From Diospyros lotus (Eukaryota; Streptophyta; Magnoliopsida; Ericales; Ebenaceae), in NCBI RefSeq assembly GCF_014633365.1, contig NC_068352.1, forward strand, positions 33,141,310-33,205,309: a DNA stretch of 64,000 bases. The letters run 5' to 3'. Below the pieces are notes generated by a model, which was not told the origin of the DNA, did not search any database, and worked only from the letters and a program-made list of their open reading frames with translations. How positions within the stretch are numbered: position 1 is the first letter of the stretch; each line of letters begins with the position of its first letter. The position numbers and the translations under genes are program-made. Of the stretch, positions 36,001-47,384 are shown piece after piece.

Positions 36001-39000
36001 TTCTATAAATTTTTGCTTGTATAAAATATTTTAAATAAAGTCTGTTAGAACCGAATACTGTTATGGCCCAATAATCACTCAAATACTCTAACCGAAACCG
36101 ATCACACACATTCACAATAACAAAAAGTAATTAATAGACAGAATTAAAAAGAGAAACAAAAAAGCAAACCACAATACAGCACACCCGATTTACCCTGATT
36201 CATGCCATAGAAATGGCACATCCAGCACTCCAAGAAGAGAATAATCCACTAAGAACTTCGGAAATTAGTACAAGAATCCCTCACTCGCCTTCTCTTATCT
36301 CTCGAATATAATCCTCACATGAAAAGACTCCAAGAACTATACTTAATCACGGCTCTCTCTCTTTCCTCACTGCACTCAATATAAGAGAATGGAATGACAA
36401 AATGATTGATCAATAATTGCAGGTCCCTATGCCCTTCTATTTATAAACTAAAGGGCAGGCCTTCCTAGGGGAAATAAAATAACTAACTATTACAAAGTCT
36501 AAAACCCCCCTACTAATTACAGTTAATTACAACCGAGTCCTGCAATTTAACTGCCATCCGATCATCCACAATATCTTCCGATTTCCTCTAGACTTCCAGC
36601 ATATTAACTCGGGCAAAACATCAACAAAGTCTTTTATACAAAGTCATGGTAAAAATTTTGGTTGTATCATTTATTTGTATAAGAATTTCTATACAAGGCT
36701 GTCATTAAATAAAATTTGTTTTTGTTTTTGACAAAGTTTATTTGTATAAAATCTTTTGTTAAAAAATTAAAGAATATTTTTTAGATTTTTTTTATAAAAT
36801 ATGTTTTTTAAACTAAATGTTTTAGATAAAAATATGTGACAAAGTTAAAAAGTTTTTTTTTAGGTTTTAATATTTGCCAAGTCATCAATTTGGATAAGGT
36901 GGAAATGAATAACACATAATTTGGATGATGTGGTCTGCTAACAGTTGGTTTGGACGGAGATTGATGGTGTTCCAAAATTGAAACAAATAACAAAGTTTGA
37001 AGAGGTTATTGAAAAAATTGAAAGCAAGTTCTAATTTAGAAGAAGCAGGAAAAGGTCAGATTTTTTCCATAACTCACCCTTTTATGCTTGATCAGTAACT
37101 AATCCATGGAAGAAAATGATTTATTCTATCTGGAAATTTCTCACTATATTCAAACTTACATTAGCCCATTCCCACCACACTCTGTTTAGGGTACGTGTAG
37201 TAACCATACAAGGTCCTACGCCTCCAAAATAATCAACATGTCATCTAACATTAGCCTCAACCAAAGATATGAGCTATTAGATATATCTGAGTTGTTAACA
37301 CGTTATAAAAATGAGCACACATGAGGATCGACTGTTCAGGGCAATAACCCCTTGTTGAACTATACCAGTGTAAACCACGCCCGGGGGGGGGAGGAATAAA
37401 AATAAATGGGGAAAAAGGAAAGAAGTGGAAGATGACAATAGCGCCAGAAGAATTTGTTGGCCAAAAAAAATATTATCAGAGAGGTATATTATGCCAATGG
37501 GAGGTCAGAAAAGATTAATCTGAATGGAAAACAATTAAAAACAAGATTCCATCCTTTTTGTGCTCTATGATCTCTGGATTCTTTTGGTGGCAAATTGAAT
37601 GTACTTCAACCATGAAGAAGGAAAAGGAAAAGATAAAGATAAAGCCTTTGTGAGAGAACACTGGAAATCACTAACCTGATGATTGTTGTTTTGCCTACTC
37701 CTGGAGGTCCAATAAGCAACAAAGAAGCCCCATCTTTAACCAAATCCCGCAACAAATTGGCACTTCCTGGTACAGCTCGACCAACACGACAAGTTAAACC
37801 AATAATTGCACCCTTGCGATTTCTTATAGCACTAATACGGTGTAAGGTTCTGCTAATGCCTGCTCGATTATCAATGGCAAAATCACCAACCTGCAGTATG
37901 ATATGACGGTAAGAAGAAATTGTAATTCTCTCTTCTACCACATAACCTCTTAGTTCCACAATATCCTGCTTCTAAAGAAGTACTTAATTTCTCTGTAAGG
38001 TCAAAAGTGGAGCAAACAAGCTGATTTATTCAAATGAATAGTAAATGACGCATCATTATTGTAAACAGGCCTTACTCTGAATCTTGAAGTACCTATATAA
38101 TTAATTTTCAATTTTCTCATAATCAATTTTCAGTTTAATTTCATAATTTAACTTCTTCAATTTCTACTTTCTCTATCACGATAACCTTTTCTTGTAGTTT
38201 TATATAGTTTCCTTGAGCAAACGTTTTGTGTCACTATGTTTGTGCTTCATATCTTCATTAGCATGCACAGGTAGATTAATATCAAACCCTGGATATAAGC
38301 TCTATAATAAGGATGCATAGATCTGAGTCTTATCAAACCGTACAGCAGTTTGCTGCCCCCTTTTAGATTGACTGCAGATATGGCCTAAACAGGGGGATTT
38401 TTTGTGTGTGTGTGTGTGTGGTGGTGGTGGGTGGGGGTGTTGGGGAGGAGGGCAGGGAACATCATGTAAAATGAGCAAGACTGTTCCCAAACTACTGGTA
38501 GTAATTCAGATATATAAGCAACAATCTAACTGAATCAGATCTTCTATACCTATCCTTGTTCCCAATTAACAATCAACTTGGGTTTTATCTGAGAGACTCA
38601 ATCTCAATCAGAAATAAATATACATGTTTCGTAAATCTCATGTTCAAACAGGACGGCAATTTCTCGAGCACATGGTGGGCAAGAGGCAAGCTTACCATTG
38701 AAGTAGCACGTCCAAGGTCGTCCACTGTGATAGGATGATCCGACAAAACGAAGTCTCCCGACGGAAACCGAGCCAAAGGCTCGCGACCCAGATCCATAAC
38801 CACTTCAATCAACTGGTGGAGCTCTGAATGCTCGCTGATTCTCCGGCACATCTCCGACGGCAACAGCGCCAACAACCTTCCCAATTCAACGTCGATGTCA
38901 TCTTCGGGAGAGAACGGGACCGGTGAATTCGAACACGAAGAACCCAGAAACAACCTTGAATCGCAACGTGTTCTCTTGGCATAATGATGAGATTCAAGGG

Positions 39001-39115
39001 GCGTGGAGTGGAGGAACTTTGATGGGTTTCTGGAGTTGAATGTGGGAAGTGTGAAGTGACGATGGGGTTCAGGGCGCTGTAGAGGAGAGATGTGGAGCAC
39101 ATGATACGTGAGCAT
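30043..39115 (-). CDS. SPD1: SPD1/Ycf45-like plastid P-loop ATPase, nine exons
   Basis: Coding exons on the minus strand: 39115-38696, 37890-37676, 33846-33696, 33351-33160, 32602-32440, 32335-32100, 31226-31050, 30939-30817 and 30351-30043. All joins are GT-AG and in phase, giving 661 aa, near the family's usual size. The N-terminus is rich in Ser/Arg/His and poor in acids, like a chloroplast transit peptide. The ATPase domain spans about 90-330: Walker A 'GPPGVGKTT' at 201-209, '[14 protein letters not shown]' encoded by exon 3, and a Walker B-like 'VIVIDEIS' at 275-282. Exon 7 carries '[20 protein letters not shown]'. The last exon (560-661) has an R3H-like nucleic-acid-binding segment ('[19 protein letters not shown]') and an acidic tail. 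Arabidopsis SPD1 is needed for plastid development in seedlings; the biochemical substrate is not known to me. The exon 6 acceptor is the least certain join. Intron 2 carries transposons. Confidence 0.92.
34395..35405 (+). mobile_element. Truncated LINE inside SPD1-like intron 2
   Basis: Plus strand, antisense to the host gene. '[20 protein letters not shown]' and 'TRPKEE' (34405-34493) followed by 'GLRSLEAWNKAV' match the C-terminal RT/zf-RVT linker of plant LINEs. '[11 protein letters not shown]' and 'PCLPNG' and then 'DVLVWTPY' follow in broken frames. The 3' part contains a direct duplication of about 105 bp (35170-35283 and 35296-35401), each ending 'aagaaggt(t/a)caa(c/t)taa'. Confidence 0.7.
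35477..36998. mobile_element. Foldback element in SPD1-like intron 2, split by a solo LTR
   Basis: The outer ~210 bp on each side are inverted copies: 'tgttatttgtttcaatt' at the left edge against 'aattgaaacaaataaca' at the right, then matching blocks 'caccatcaatct', 'ttagcag', 'attatgtg.tattcatt' and 'ccaaattgat'. The interior is full of 'ttgtataaaa' and its complement. Without the inserted LTR the element is about 0.93 kb. No target duplication is evident. Confidence 0.7.
36043..36626 (-). repeat. Copia solo LTR (584 bp), perfect 5-bp target duplication
   Basis: Plus-strand ends TGTTAGAACC and ACATCAACA, flanked by AAGTC at 36038-36042 and 36627-36631. On the minus strand it starts TGTTGATG, has TATAAATA (complement of 36438-36445) and ends TTCTAACA, a normal Copia LTR layout. 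No internal region is present, so it is a solo LTR left by recombination. It interrupts the foldback element and is therefore younger. Confidence 0.88.
38396..38450. repeat. GT microsatellite and G-rich tract in SPD1-like intron 1
   Basis: (GT)n followed by GGT repeats and a G-rich stretch on the plus strand, so C/A-rich in the gene's transcript. Confidence 0.7.
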
Positions 39116-39848
39116 TTGGTTTGGCGGCCGCTTTAGCGTTTGACAATTGCCACCCAGAGAAAGATACTGTTTTTGATTTGTAAACTCAGAATCAGACTAA
39201 ATTTTAGATTTTTAAGATACCTCTTAGATTTGATTCACCTATAAAGGCTAAAGGGTAACAAAGAGCCGACAGATACACACATAAAAATATAGAGTAATCC
39301 TAGCACTCATGACTTGATAATATCTCGGATCTTCGTTAAAAAAAAAAAATTAAATAAATAAGATAATAACACATGATTTTATTAAACTATATCAATGAAG
39401 AGATACTATATGGTTAATGACACCTAACATTATTCAAACGTATATTATATATTTATGATAATGTTATTTAGATATGTTACGCTAAAAGATAGACTCAATT
39501 ATAAAAAAAGATGTTTAAAGGGTTATCGAAAAATTGATACTAAAAGAAGACTTGAGCGTCCTTAGATTGGGAGACCCGAATGACCTCTCTTGAAAGTCTC
39601 TCTTGATGTTTTCAATAGGTCACTTGGCAATAAGAATATCTTTGTGCGAGAGACTCTGTGGATCACCTAGACCTTTTGGAAGACTACAGACCCTAAAAGA
39701 CCTGATTCTCAGATATTATTCACACGAAAATTGTGAGGTAGTTCACAATTTCTAAATCAAATATATTTTTGATTTTATTTAAAAATAGAAAAAGAATATA
39801 TATATATATATATAAAAGAAAAAGAGGGAAGTGATAAAAAAAATAACT
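39116..39848. other. Upstream of the SPD1-like gene
   Basis: The gene's promoter must lie here, but no clear TATA box was found. The left part is moderately GC-rich; beyond about 39170 it is AT-rich and featureless. Confidence 0.4.
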
Positions 39849-41044
39849 TTTTTTGTAACGACCCGTTAGTAGGTCTAGAGTTTTATTAGAATTATGATTC
39901 ACTATGTGTGATAAATTAGTCTCAAGAATTAGATGTTATAAATATTGTGAGTTGTCTAATTTAAGGGATTAGGCTTTTAAAGAAAATTTGGGTTGAAACC
40001 ATTTGTTTTTTGTTGTGTTTTATTTAAGAATGGGGTTGTGAAGCCCTTGAGCCTAAGAATATATATATTGAGACCATTGTGTTGGGCTAATGAAATGGGC
40101 ATTGGATCCATGAGCATAAAGTTTTGTGTATTTTAATTAATCAAAATAAATGAATTATGAAAAGTCTAATGAGGGCTTGATGTTGTTCATTGTGTGTGTG
40201 AAAAGTAAAGGTGAAATGGGAATATCATAAATGAGTTTTTATATAAATAACTTGTGTGTATTATGGAGTAAAAAGGAAAAATGAAAAAGAAAAGAAAAAT
40301 AGGCAAAAAGACCAAAATGGGTCTAATAAGTTGTGGTGTGGGTGTAAAAGAGATGGGCAAAGTTGTAATTTGGCCAGGGGATGGTTGGAAAGCTGATTGG
40401 CGCACATTCCTCCCCCATGCTTATTTCTTTTCCTTGTCTTTTTCTTTTTTCTTCCCTCTTCTCCCGATCGGCCATCTTCTTCTTTTTCTTTTTCTTTTTC
40501 TTCTTCTTCTTCCATTGTCAATATTTATTAAAGTTTCAAAGGTGGAAGTTACAGCTGGTTGTTCTTCCTTTTGGATCGAGCAACATTAAGGCAAATTCTT
40601 CTTGCATTTCTTTTTGGTTATGCAAGTTCTACTCCATTTCTTTAACATGGCAAGTTCTTTTTCCTCCTTATTTCGTTTTGGAGGCAAGTTCTCGTTCTAA
40701 ATGCAATTTCTTGTTCATCTTATGTTGTTTTCTTGTTAATGCAAGCTTGGGTTCTTTTCCTCTTGGGTCAAGTTGATTTCTTTCTTGGTTCCCTTGTCTT
40801 CGAATTTTCTATTTTATTAGAAGATCTAATCATGAGTTTATATTGATCGGTGGATTATTTTCTCATTTCCTTAACTTGATGTTTTATCATTGGTGGGTCT
40901 TTTTGAAAGTTTTCGTTAGGGTTTAGTTCACCCTAAATTCTCAAAGGAATGACACTTGATTGATTAGGAATGTTAGAGAAGCAAGGTTTGATGTATCTTG
41001 CTTGGGATGTTGAGTTTTGTGGGTTATCGTTGTTATTTTTAAGT

Positions 41045-41445
41045 TTCAGGCCTCTGTTGGTCGACCAAGTATTTCTATCGGTCGACCAAGTATGTGTTTT
41101 GTTCTCTGTTAGTCGACTAAGTATTTCTATCGATTGACCAAGTATGTGTTTTGTTCTCTGTTAGTCAACCAAGTATTTCTGTCGGTTAACCAAGTATCTA
41201 TTTTATTTTCTGTTAGTCGACTAAATATTTCAATCAGTCAACCAAGTGGGTAATTTAGCTTCTGTTAGTTGACCAAGTGTTTTTATCGGTCAACCAAGTG
41301 TTTTAATCGGTTGACCAAGTGGGCTGTTAGTCGACCAAGTGTTTCAGTCGGTCGACCAAGTCCCTATTTAGTCGACTAAGTCTTCTTCATCGGTTCACTA
41401 AGTCCTCAATCGGTTGACTAACTCTTTCATTCGGTCAACCAACAA
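41045..41445. repeat. GGTCGACCAAGT-type short tandem array
   Basis: About twenty degenerate copies of a 12-bp core, GTCGACCAAGT with GGT or AGT in front, at spacings of roughly 15-35 bp, inside the 3.2-kb LTR. The core contains the palindrome GGTCGACC. Confidence 0.85.
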
Positions 41446-41660
41446 AATGCATTAATTCTTTCTTTTTGGTCCGATTCTTTTTTAATGTTTGTAATTCTTC
41501 CCCAAAGCTCTTGTGATGTTTTAGTTGGCTTCAAAAATCATCTCATGGATATATAAGTGTTCCAAAAATGGGGAAGTTAATTAATTGTGGGAATTAAAAA
41601 TGAAAATCATGAGTTTTAATGGTGAATTCATGTAATCAACTTGTTTAACCTTGAGAAATA

Positions 41661-42034
41661 GTATGAAAATGAATCCCAATGAATAATGTTAAATCACGTG
41701 GTGAAAATATCATTAGCTCATGTGAGAATATAATCTTGAAATGTCTAAGTGTGCATGATGATCATGATGAGAACATTTCTAATAATGAAGCATGTCGATA
41801 TGTTTACTTGAAAACCTTTATGAGCATTGCATGGTATTATTATTTATGGTATGAAAATGAATCTTAATGAATGATGCTAAATCATGTGATGAAAATATCA
41901 TTGGCTCATGTGAGGATATAATCTTGAAATGGCTAAGTGCGCATGATGATTATGAGGAGAACATTGCTAATAATGAAGCATGTTTGATATGTTTACTTGA
42001 AACCTACATGAGCATTGCATGGTATTATTATTTG
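41661..42034. repeat. Two tandem copies of a ~188-bp unit
   Basis: 41661-41848 and 41849-42034 both start 'gtatgaaaatgaatc' and end near 'gcatggtattattattt'. Parallel 62- and 69-codon ORFs arise only from the duplication. Confidence 0.85.
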
Positions 42035-42246
42035 CGCACTTATTATTTTGCGCGGCGACTATGTGCCGCGGGGTGAGAAAATAATATCCTAAAGAGCGTC
42101 TGACACGGGTAAGGTGGCCATAAACCCGGTCTGCGATGCTCAAGCCAAGTGAATGGCTAAATGATTTTTCTATGTATATGTATGCATGCATGCATGTGAA
42201 TGAGAGGCCTTGAGGGCCGATATGCTGCATGAAAAATTATATATTC

Positions 42247-42495
42247 ATGAGAAATGAAATGATGAATAAAATGCATAATGACAATGGCATGGAAATGATC
42301 TTAATGATTGAGAAATGAAATGATGCATGAAATACATAATGATAATGGCATGGAAATGATCATAATGATTGAGAAATGAAATGATGCAATGATGCATGAA
42401 ATGCATAATGACAATGGCATGGAAATGATTATAATGATTGAGAAATGAAATGATGCATGAAATGCATAATGACAATGGCATGGGAATGATAATAA
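42247..42495. repeat. Four tandem copies of a ~58-bp unit
   Basis: Each unit carries 'gagaaatgaaatgatg', 'catgaaatgcataatgaca' and 'atggcatggaaatgat' with small variation. The third is lengthened by a 'caatgatg' insertion. Confidence 0.88.
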
Positions 42496-43292
42496 TGATG
42501 GGATCTAATGGGAAATGCTACTCGTACTTGGGAAGTCGGGTCTATTCCATTTTGATTTATCTATGCCTTGACTCTATTATCTTTATTTGTTGTAATATAT
42601 ATACTTGCTGAACCTTGTGGCTCACTTTGTTTATTCCTGTCATTCCAAGTATGGGATAAGTTATTGCTGAGGGCAAGTCTAATAAGGGTAGAGCTCGAGT
42701 TTAGTTGTGTACAGAGATGTTCCAGCCTCAAGATCTATGGGTGTAATATCGAGGGTAGGAAATAGAGGGTTCAAATTGTTGTTAGAACCTTGGTGCCCTT
42801 TTATTTGAAAAATGTATGGGCGGTAAGCCCAATATGATAATGTAAAGGGTGTGTAGTATTTATTTTAAGCTCTTATTGATAGTGAGCAAATGTGAAGATG
42901 TTTTATCTTGGCTCTTGATGATCAGTGAGCAAGTAAAAAAAAAAAAAATTGGTGATAAATCTGAGTTATTATTTCTGTACCCATTTTGTGACGACCTCCT
43001 TTCGGATTTTCTATGCTAGCAGGATTATCTGGGAGAGGGCCGCTACATTTTTAGTCTATTTATAAGAGAAGATCATATGAAAAATGTAATCGATTCTTTC
43101 GATTCTTTGGGTTATTGGCCATTCGTTGAGAGTTTCGGGTTTAATACTGATATTTGAAGAATGAGTCAAACCTATCTTTGATGTGTTTGCCTACAAATTT
43201 GAAGGAACATCTTATATATTTGTTAAAAAATATTATTTTTCCAGTATCATCCTCTATATAAATAGGAAACCCTTCATCCAGTTGAGTCATGC

Positions 43293-44147
43293 TCAAAATT
43301 CTATATTGATTATAATTCTACTTACTCTACATTTAACACTTAAATTAGTAGACCGACTTAAGTATCAGAGGACTTACACGGGAAGCTCACCCACACATTT
43401 AATTGATTTTCTTTTTTGTAGGTCTCCTAAAGATTTCGATTGATATACTTTCCTGCTGCAAACAAATTTATTATTAAATTTCGGTAAGAAAAAGATATTT
43501 AAGAGCTATACTTGATGTAATATTTTTATATTGATGTATTATATTATATATTTAATTAATATAAATGTACAGTATAAACACAGGCCAAGTGCCACTTCGG
43601 AGTGTCTAAGTAGCACTTTCGATATATTTATAACTATAAAATTATACAAAAAAATATTGGAGAATATAAGAATATACGGTAGACTTATAGTTATAAATTT
43701 ATTACTCTACTGATTGAGATATATTCAAAATTTTATATTGACTATAATTTTATTTTACATTTAACACTTAAACCAGTAGACTAAGTTAAGTATCAGAAGG
43801 TCCATGCGAGAGGCTCACCTGCACCATTAATCGATTTTCTCTTTGCAAGTCTTCCAAAAACTTCAATCAAGACATTCTTTCATTACAAATAAATTTATTA
43901 TAATATTTAGGCAATAATAAGATATTTAGGAACGACACTTGATGTGATACTTTTATATTGATATGTTATATTATGTATCTAATCAATATAAATGTACAAT
44001 ATAAATATATATCAAACGCCATTTTAGAGTGTCTAAGTAGCACTTTCAATATATTTATAACTGAAAAATTATACAAAAAAATTATTGGAGAATCCAGAGA
44101 TGCCTGATAGACTTGTAGTTATGGATCTAATATTCTACTGATTGATT
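43293..44147. repeat. Tandem duplication, two ~0.43-kb units
   Basis: Copy 1 (43293-43724) and copy 2 (43725-44147) both start 'tcaaaatt.tatattga' and run collinearly. Shared blocks are 'acatttaacacttaaa', 'tttatattgat.t.ttat', 'gtgtctaagtagcacttt' and 'tactgattga' at the end. Divergence is visible, so the duplication is old. No coding content. Confidence 0.85.
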
Positions 44148-44814
44148 AATTTTTTATATTCACAATAAATTTGACAAATAATTTTCATAAACTCACCTAA
44201 CACATACAAATTCATAATGTTTCTAAATAAAATTAATAATAAATCTACTCAATGATATTAGATATTTTTTTTTCATTTGTTTAATTTTGCTATTTTTTAC
44301 TTTCATTTTTTCATAAAATAATACTTTGTATTTTGTTTTTTGATTTTACAAAAGATAATATTATCAGTTATAAATAATGGGTTATGATCATTTTGATTCC
44401 TCATTATACCATTAATATTAAATTGAATCCTATAAATAAAATAATTCTTGTGAATTTTTAAATATTATGAAAATTCTTTGGAAAAGGAGATTCAAATTAT
44501 TTTCTGTAGTAAAATAAAATATATCTAAATAAATAACACAATCAAAATAATATATATTATATTATTATTATTATTGATACAAATTATTAGAATTTGCGTT
44601 CATTAATTTTTATATATTTATAATTTATATATATATAACATAATAATATAATTAAATTGTAATGCTTCCAGGACTTTTGGGCCATTTGTAAAGCCCACTG
44701 AGAGGTCACGTATTATTTACTTGGGCTTTATTGTCTATGCTCCCCTATGGGCCACTCCGATTAGTTAATGGCCATGCTACATGGTCACAAGGTCAAAAAC
44801 AAGGAATTGGAATG
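44148..44814. other. Intergenic, AT-rich
   Basis: No gene or defined repeat; long A/T runs. Confidence 0.5.
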
Positions 44815-45260
44815 TCCTAACCTATATTTTTGCTCTTGTATTTTTATTTTTTTTATGTTATCATTCAATTTTTTTATTATTTTAATAAAATCTCTATATT
44901 TGTATTTTCAACTCAATTTAATTTATATCATTTGACCTTTTTTTCGAGTGATCACTTGGACGTTTCCTGTTTTAATTATACTCCTAAACTTATATTTTTA
45001 ATTTAATTTAATTTTTGTCATTTGACATTTTTTCGTGTGATAATTAGAACTTTTTATTGTTTCAGTTACACACCTAAATCTATATCTTTAAGTCAATTTA
45101 ATTTATATAATTTTACATGAACAGAGTGTGACATATATTTTTTTATCTTATTTTATTTTTTTTACACATGAAAGTATATGAATTAAATTAATTAAAAAAT
45201 ATAGGTTTATGGGTATAATCGAAACAACAAAAAAATTGAGTTATTATATGAAAAAAATGT
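44815..45260. mobile_element. Foldback element, copy 3
   Basis: Repeats the family words 'ttatatttttaatttaattt', 'tttcagttacacacctaaat' and, inverted on the right, 'aaatataggtttatgggtat' and 'aatcgaaacaac'. Similar arm sequence reappears at 46655-46697 ('aaattgactcgaaaatcaag'), so a further arm may lie beyond the adjacent TIR element. Confidence 0.5.
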
Positions 45261-45271
45261 GGTTAAGGTGG

Positions 45272-46638
45272 TGTTCTCTTTTATGTTTTAGTTTTCAATT
45301 TTGATTTTATTTTAAGTTTTATATTTTGAGTGTCTATTTTGAAATCATTAAAAATGCTTTATTTTTGTCATTCTGAAAAATTATTTTTCAAACTGTCACT
45401 TTAGAATTTTGAATTTTATTATTTTATGATATTTTATTTAATAAATTTGATTACTCATTAAATTGAAACAATTTAATACTAGTATATTATTAATAATATA
45501 CATTTTAAAGTTGGTAAATTTGCAATATTTTTTTTCCGATAGAACCTTTATAATGAAGTCTTGCACAGACATTGGGTCATTGTTTATGCTTACATACCGT
45601 TAGAGGGATTTCTAACCATGAAAAACTCAAAAGGGACTAAAAGACAATACCATTAAGTTTAAGAAATTTTCTCCTTAATGAGAACCCTCCAAAATAAAAA
45701 AAGGACAAAGATGCAATCATGTAAGAGGTGCTCTAATTCCAATTGACAAAACATCTTACTTTTTTGTTCGTTGAAATAAATATAAGAGAACACCAATTGT
45801 CTTCTACAGAGATAATTTTAATCTCATTTAATTCAGGTTAGTTGTCTTGAAAAGTTGGGGTTTAAAAGTAAAAGTACATGTGACTCATATAATTGCACTT
45901 CTCATATAAAAAATTGAGACATAATTTAGATATAAGTGAGAGAGAAAGAGGGAAGAGATAAAAAGAGATAAATTGTGTTAATATAGAAAATGAGAAGACT
46001 AATGCTCCTGGGGGGATGAGGTACTTCTTCGGCCTTTTCTTCTTCTTCCAAGTGGAAGTCGGCGATCTCGGGCGAGCTGACAGGTAACAAGCCGAAATTG
46101 CATGGCGAAAATGGTGGCACGGCGGAAGAATAGGCAGCAGTGTTTTCCATGACGGAGAGGAAAGGAGAGAGCGAAGCGAGGAAAGGAGAGAGCGAAGCGA
46201 GGAAAGTGAGACGAAAATGTCCAATAATCCGTCTGCTCTTCTTTCTTCACCCTATCTTTCATGGCCCAATCTGGCGATTGATGATGGCTCGCGATGATGA
46301 TAATCGTGGCAGGCACGATTGATAAGGAAGAGATAATGGAGTTTGGAAAAGAGAAAGAAAATGGAGTGGAGTCGGATTTGAGAGGGAGTCCGATCTGAAA
46401 AAGATAATGAAATAAGATGGAGTCTAGAAAAGAGAAGAGGCATAGCGTTTTCTGTGTTTTTATTTTTTTAGCGTGTTTTGGCTGAAAACAACCAAAACGA
46501 TCTTTTGTTGTTTTGGATTTTCTTTACAATTTTTTTTTTATTTTTAAAAATGTGTTTTTGAAAATAGTAAAGAAAATATGTTTTCATTATTTTAAAAAAT
46601 TGAAAATAAAAAACGAGTTGAAAATGGTAAAGAGAACA
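45272..46638. mobile_element. TIR element with GC-rich core (non-autonomous)
   Basis: Ends TGTTCTCTTT (45272) and AAAGAGAACA (46638) are perfect inverted 10-mers, and similarity continues inward ('ttttagttttcaatttt' against the complement of 'aaaaattgaaaataaaa'). The core at 46010-46330 is GC-richer and holds a 21-bp unit repeated twice (46155-46197) plus overlapping ORFs without domains. No transposase. A target duplication was not found. Confidence 0.5.
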
Positions 46639-47026
46639 AGTCCTAAAATACTGGGGTTAAATTGACTCGAAAATCAAGTTTAGAATGTAATTAATATAAA
46701 AAAAATTAAATAATTATAAAAAAATTAAAAATATATAGACAAAAATATGAATTTGAGCAATGAAAATAGTTGCCCGTAACCGCCATTAGATCTTTGCATC
46801 AGGCTATAATCACTTGGCGCGCCTACCCCGTGTCTTGGCCTTTTTGCCTACGGCCTTCCTGTACCCGACCTACCCTCGACTTGTTTGGTACATGGCATGT
46901 TTGCCACCGCCTTCCATGCCTTCGTGCTACCCATTTGCACACGGCCTGTGACCTCAACACCCTGTATAGTCTTGTGTTATCTAACGTCCGCATTACATGT
47001 TGTCCTTAGTTGTGCCTTCCTCATGC
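46639..47026. other. Intergenic, foldback-arm debris then C/T-rich sequence
   Basis: 46655-46700 resembles a foldback arm. 46770-47000 is C/T-rich with no recognised coding family. Confidence 0.4.
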
Positions 47027-47253
47027 CAAGTGTTATGACACGTCGCTCCTATGACACATGTTAAGTGGTTGGACTACGATAAATTGGAATTCGCACTAGT
47101 AGGTTGTGGGTTCTATTTTTTATTCTGCGTAATGAGACAAAGTCTCTACTTATTGCGATGTACCTCCTCTGTCGAAATTAAGGGCACAAGCAATGGAGAA
47201 CCGTGCAAGGACAGTAATCCCAAGTGTCATGACATGCCCCTCTCATATCACAA
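47027..47253 (+). mobile_element. tRNA-like SINE candidate flanked by direct repeats
   Basis: 'TTAAGTGGTTGGACTACG' (47061-47078) and 'GGTTGTGGGTTCTATT' (47102-47117) look like degenerate A and B boxes in correct order and spacing. The segment is flanked by similar direct repeats starting 'caagtgt.atgaca' (47027 and 47221) that stay similar for about 30 bp, longer than a normal SINE target duplication. Tentative. Confidence 0.35.
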
Positions 47254-47384
47254 ACACCCATGAGCCTAATAGCGTCTTATGATGATTAAAAATTAAAGTT
47301 TGATATTGAATATCCTTGATTTGAATATATTATATTATATTATATTATCAAATTGATGAAATGAAATTGCATCTCTTGATATAT

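Larger units (their letters stand above)
39854..43047 (+). repeat. Large solo LTR (about 3.2 kb), probably Gypsy Tekay/Del-like
   Basis: Starts TGTAACGACCCG and ends GGGCCGCTACA, flanked by TTTTT on both sides (39849-39853, 43048-43052; a weak duplication because it is a homopolymer). TATAAATA at 40242-40249 fits plus-strand transcription, and 'tgctgaaccttgtggctcac' at 42606-42625 is a phrase usual in such LTRs. No gag or pol is present. Three tandem arrays lie inside. The length and end sequence suggest Tekay/Del chromovirus LTRs; this is inference. Confidence 0.7.

Noticed and set aside
40261..40776. Overlapping Phe/Leu-rich and Glu/Lys-rich ORFs on both strands
   Set aside because: Generated by a polypyrimidine tract in the 3.2-kb LTR downstream of its TATA box.
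41679..42076. Two similar small ORFs (62 and 69 codons) that look like a peptide gene pair
   Set aside because: They arise from the 188-bp tandem duplication inside the solo LTR and have no signal peptide, domain or independent support.
42247..42495. CRISPR-like repeat array
   Set aside because: Units are contiguous ~58-bp tandem copies without unique spacers, in a plant LTR.
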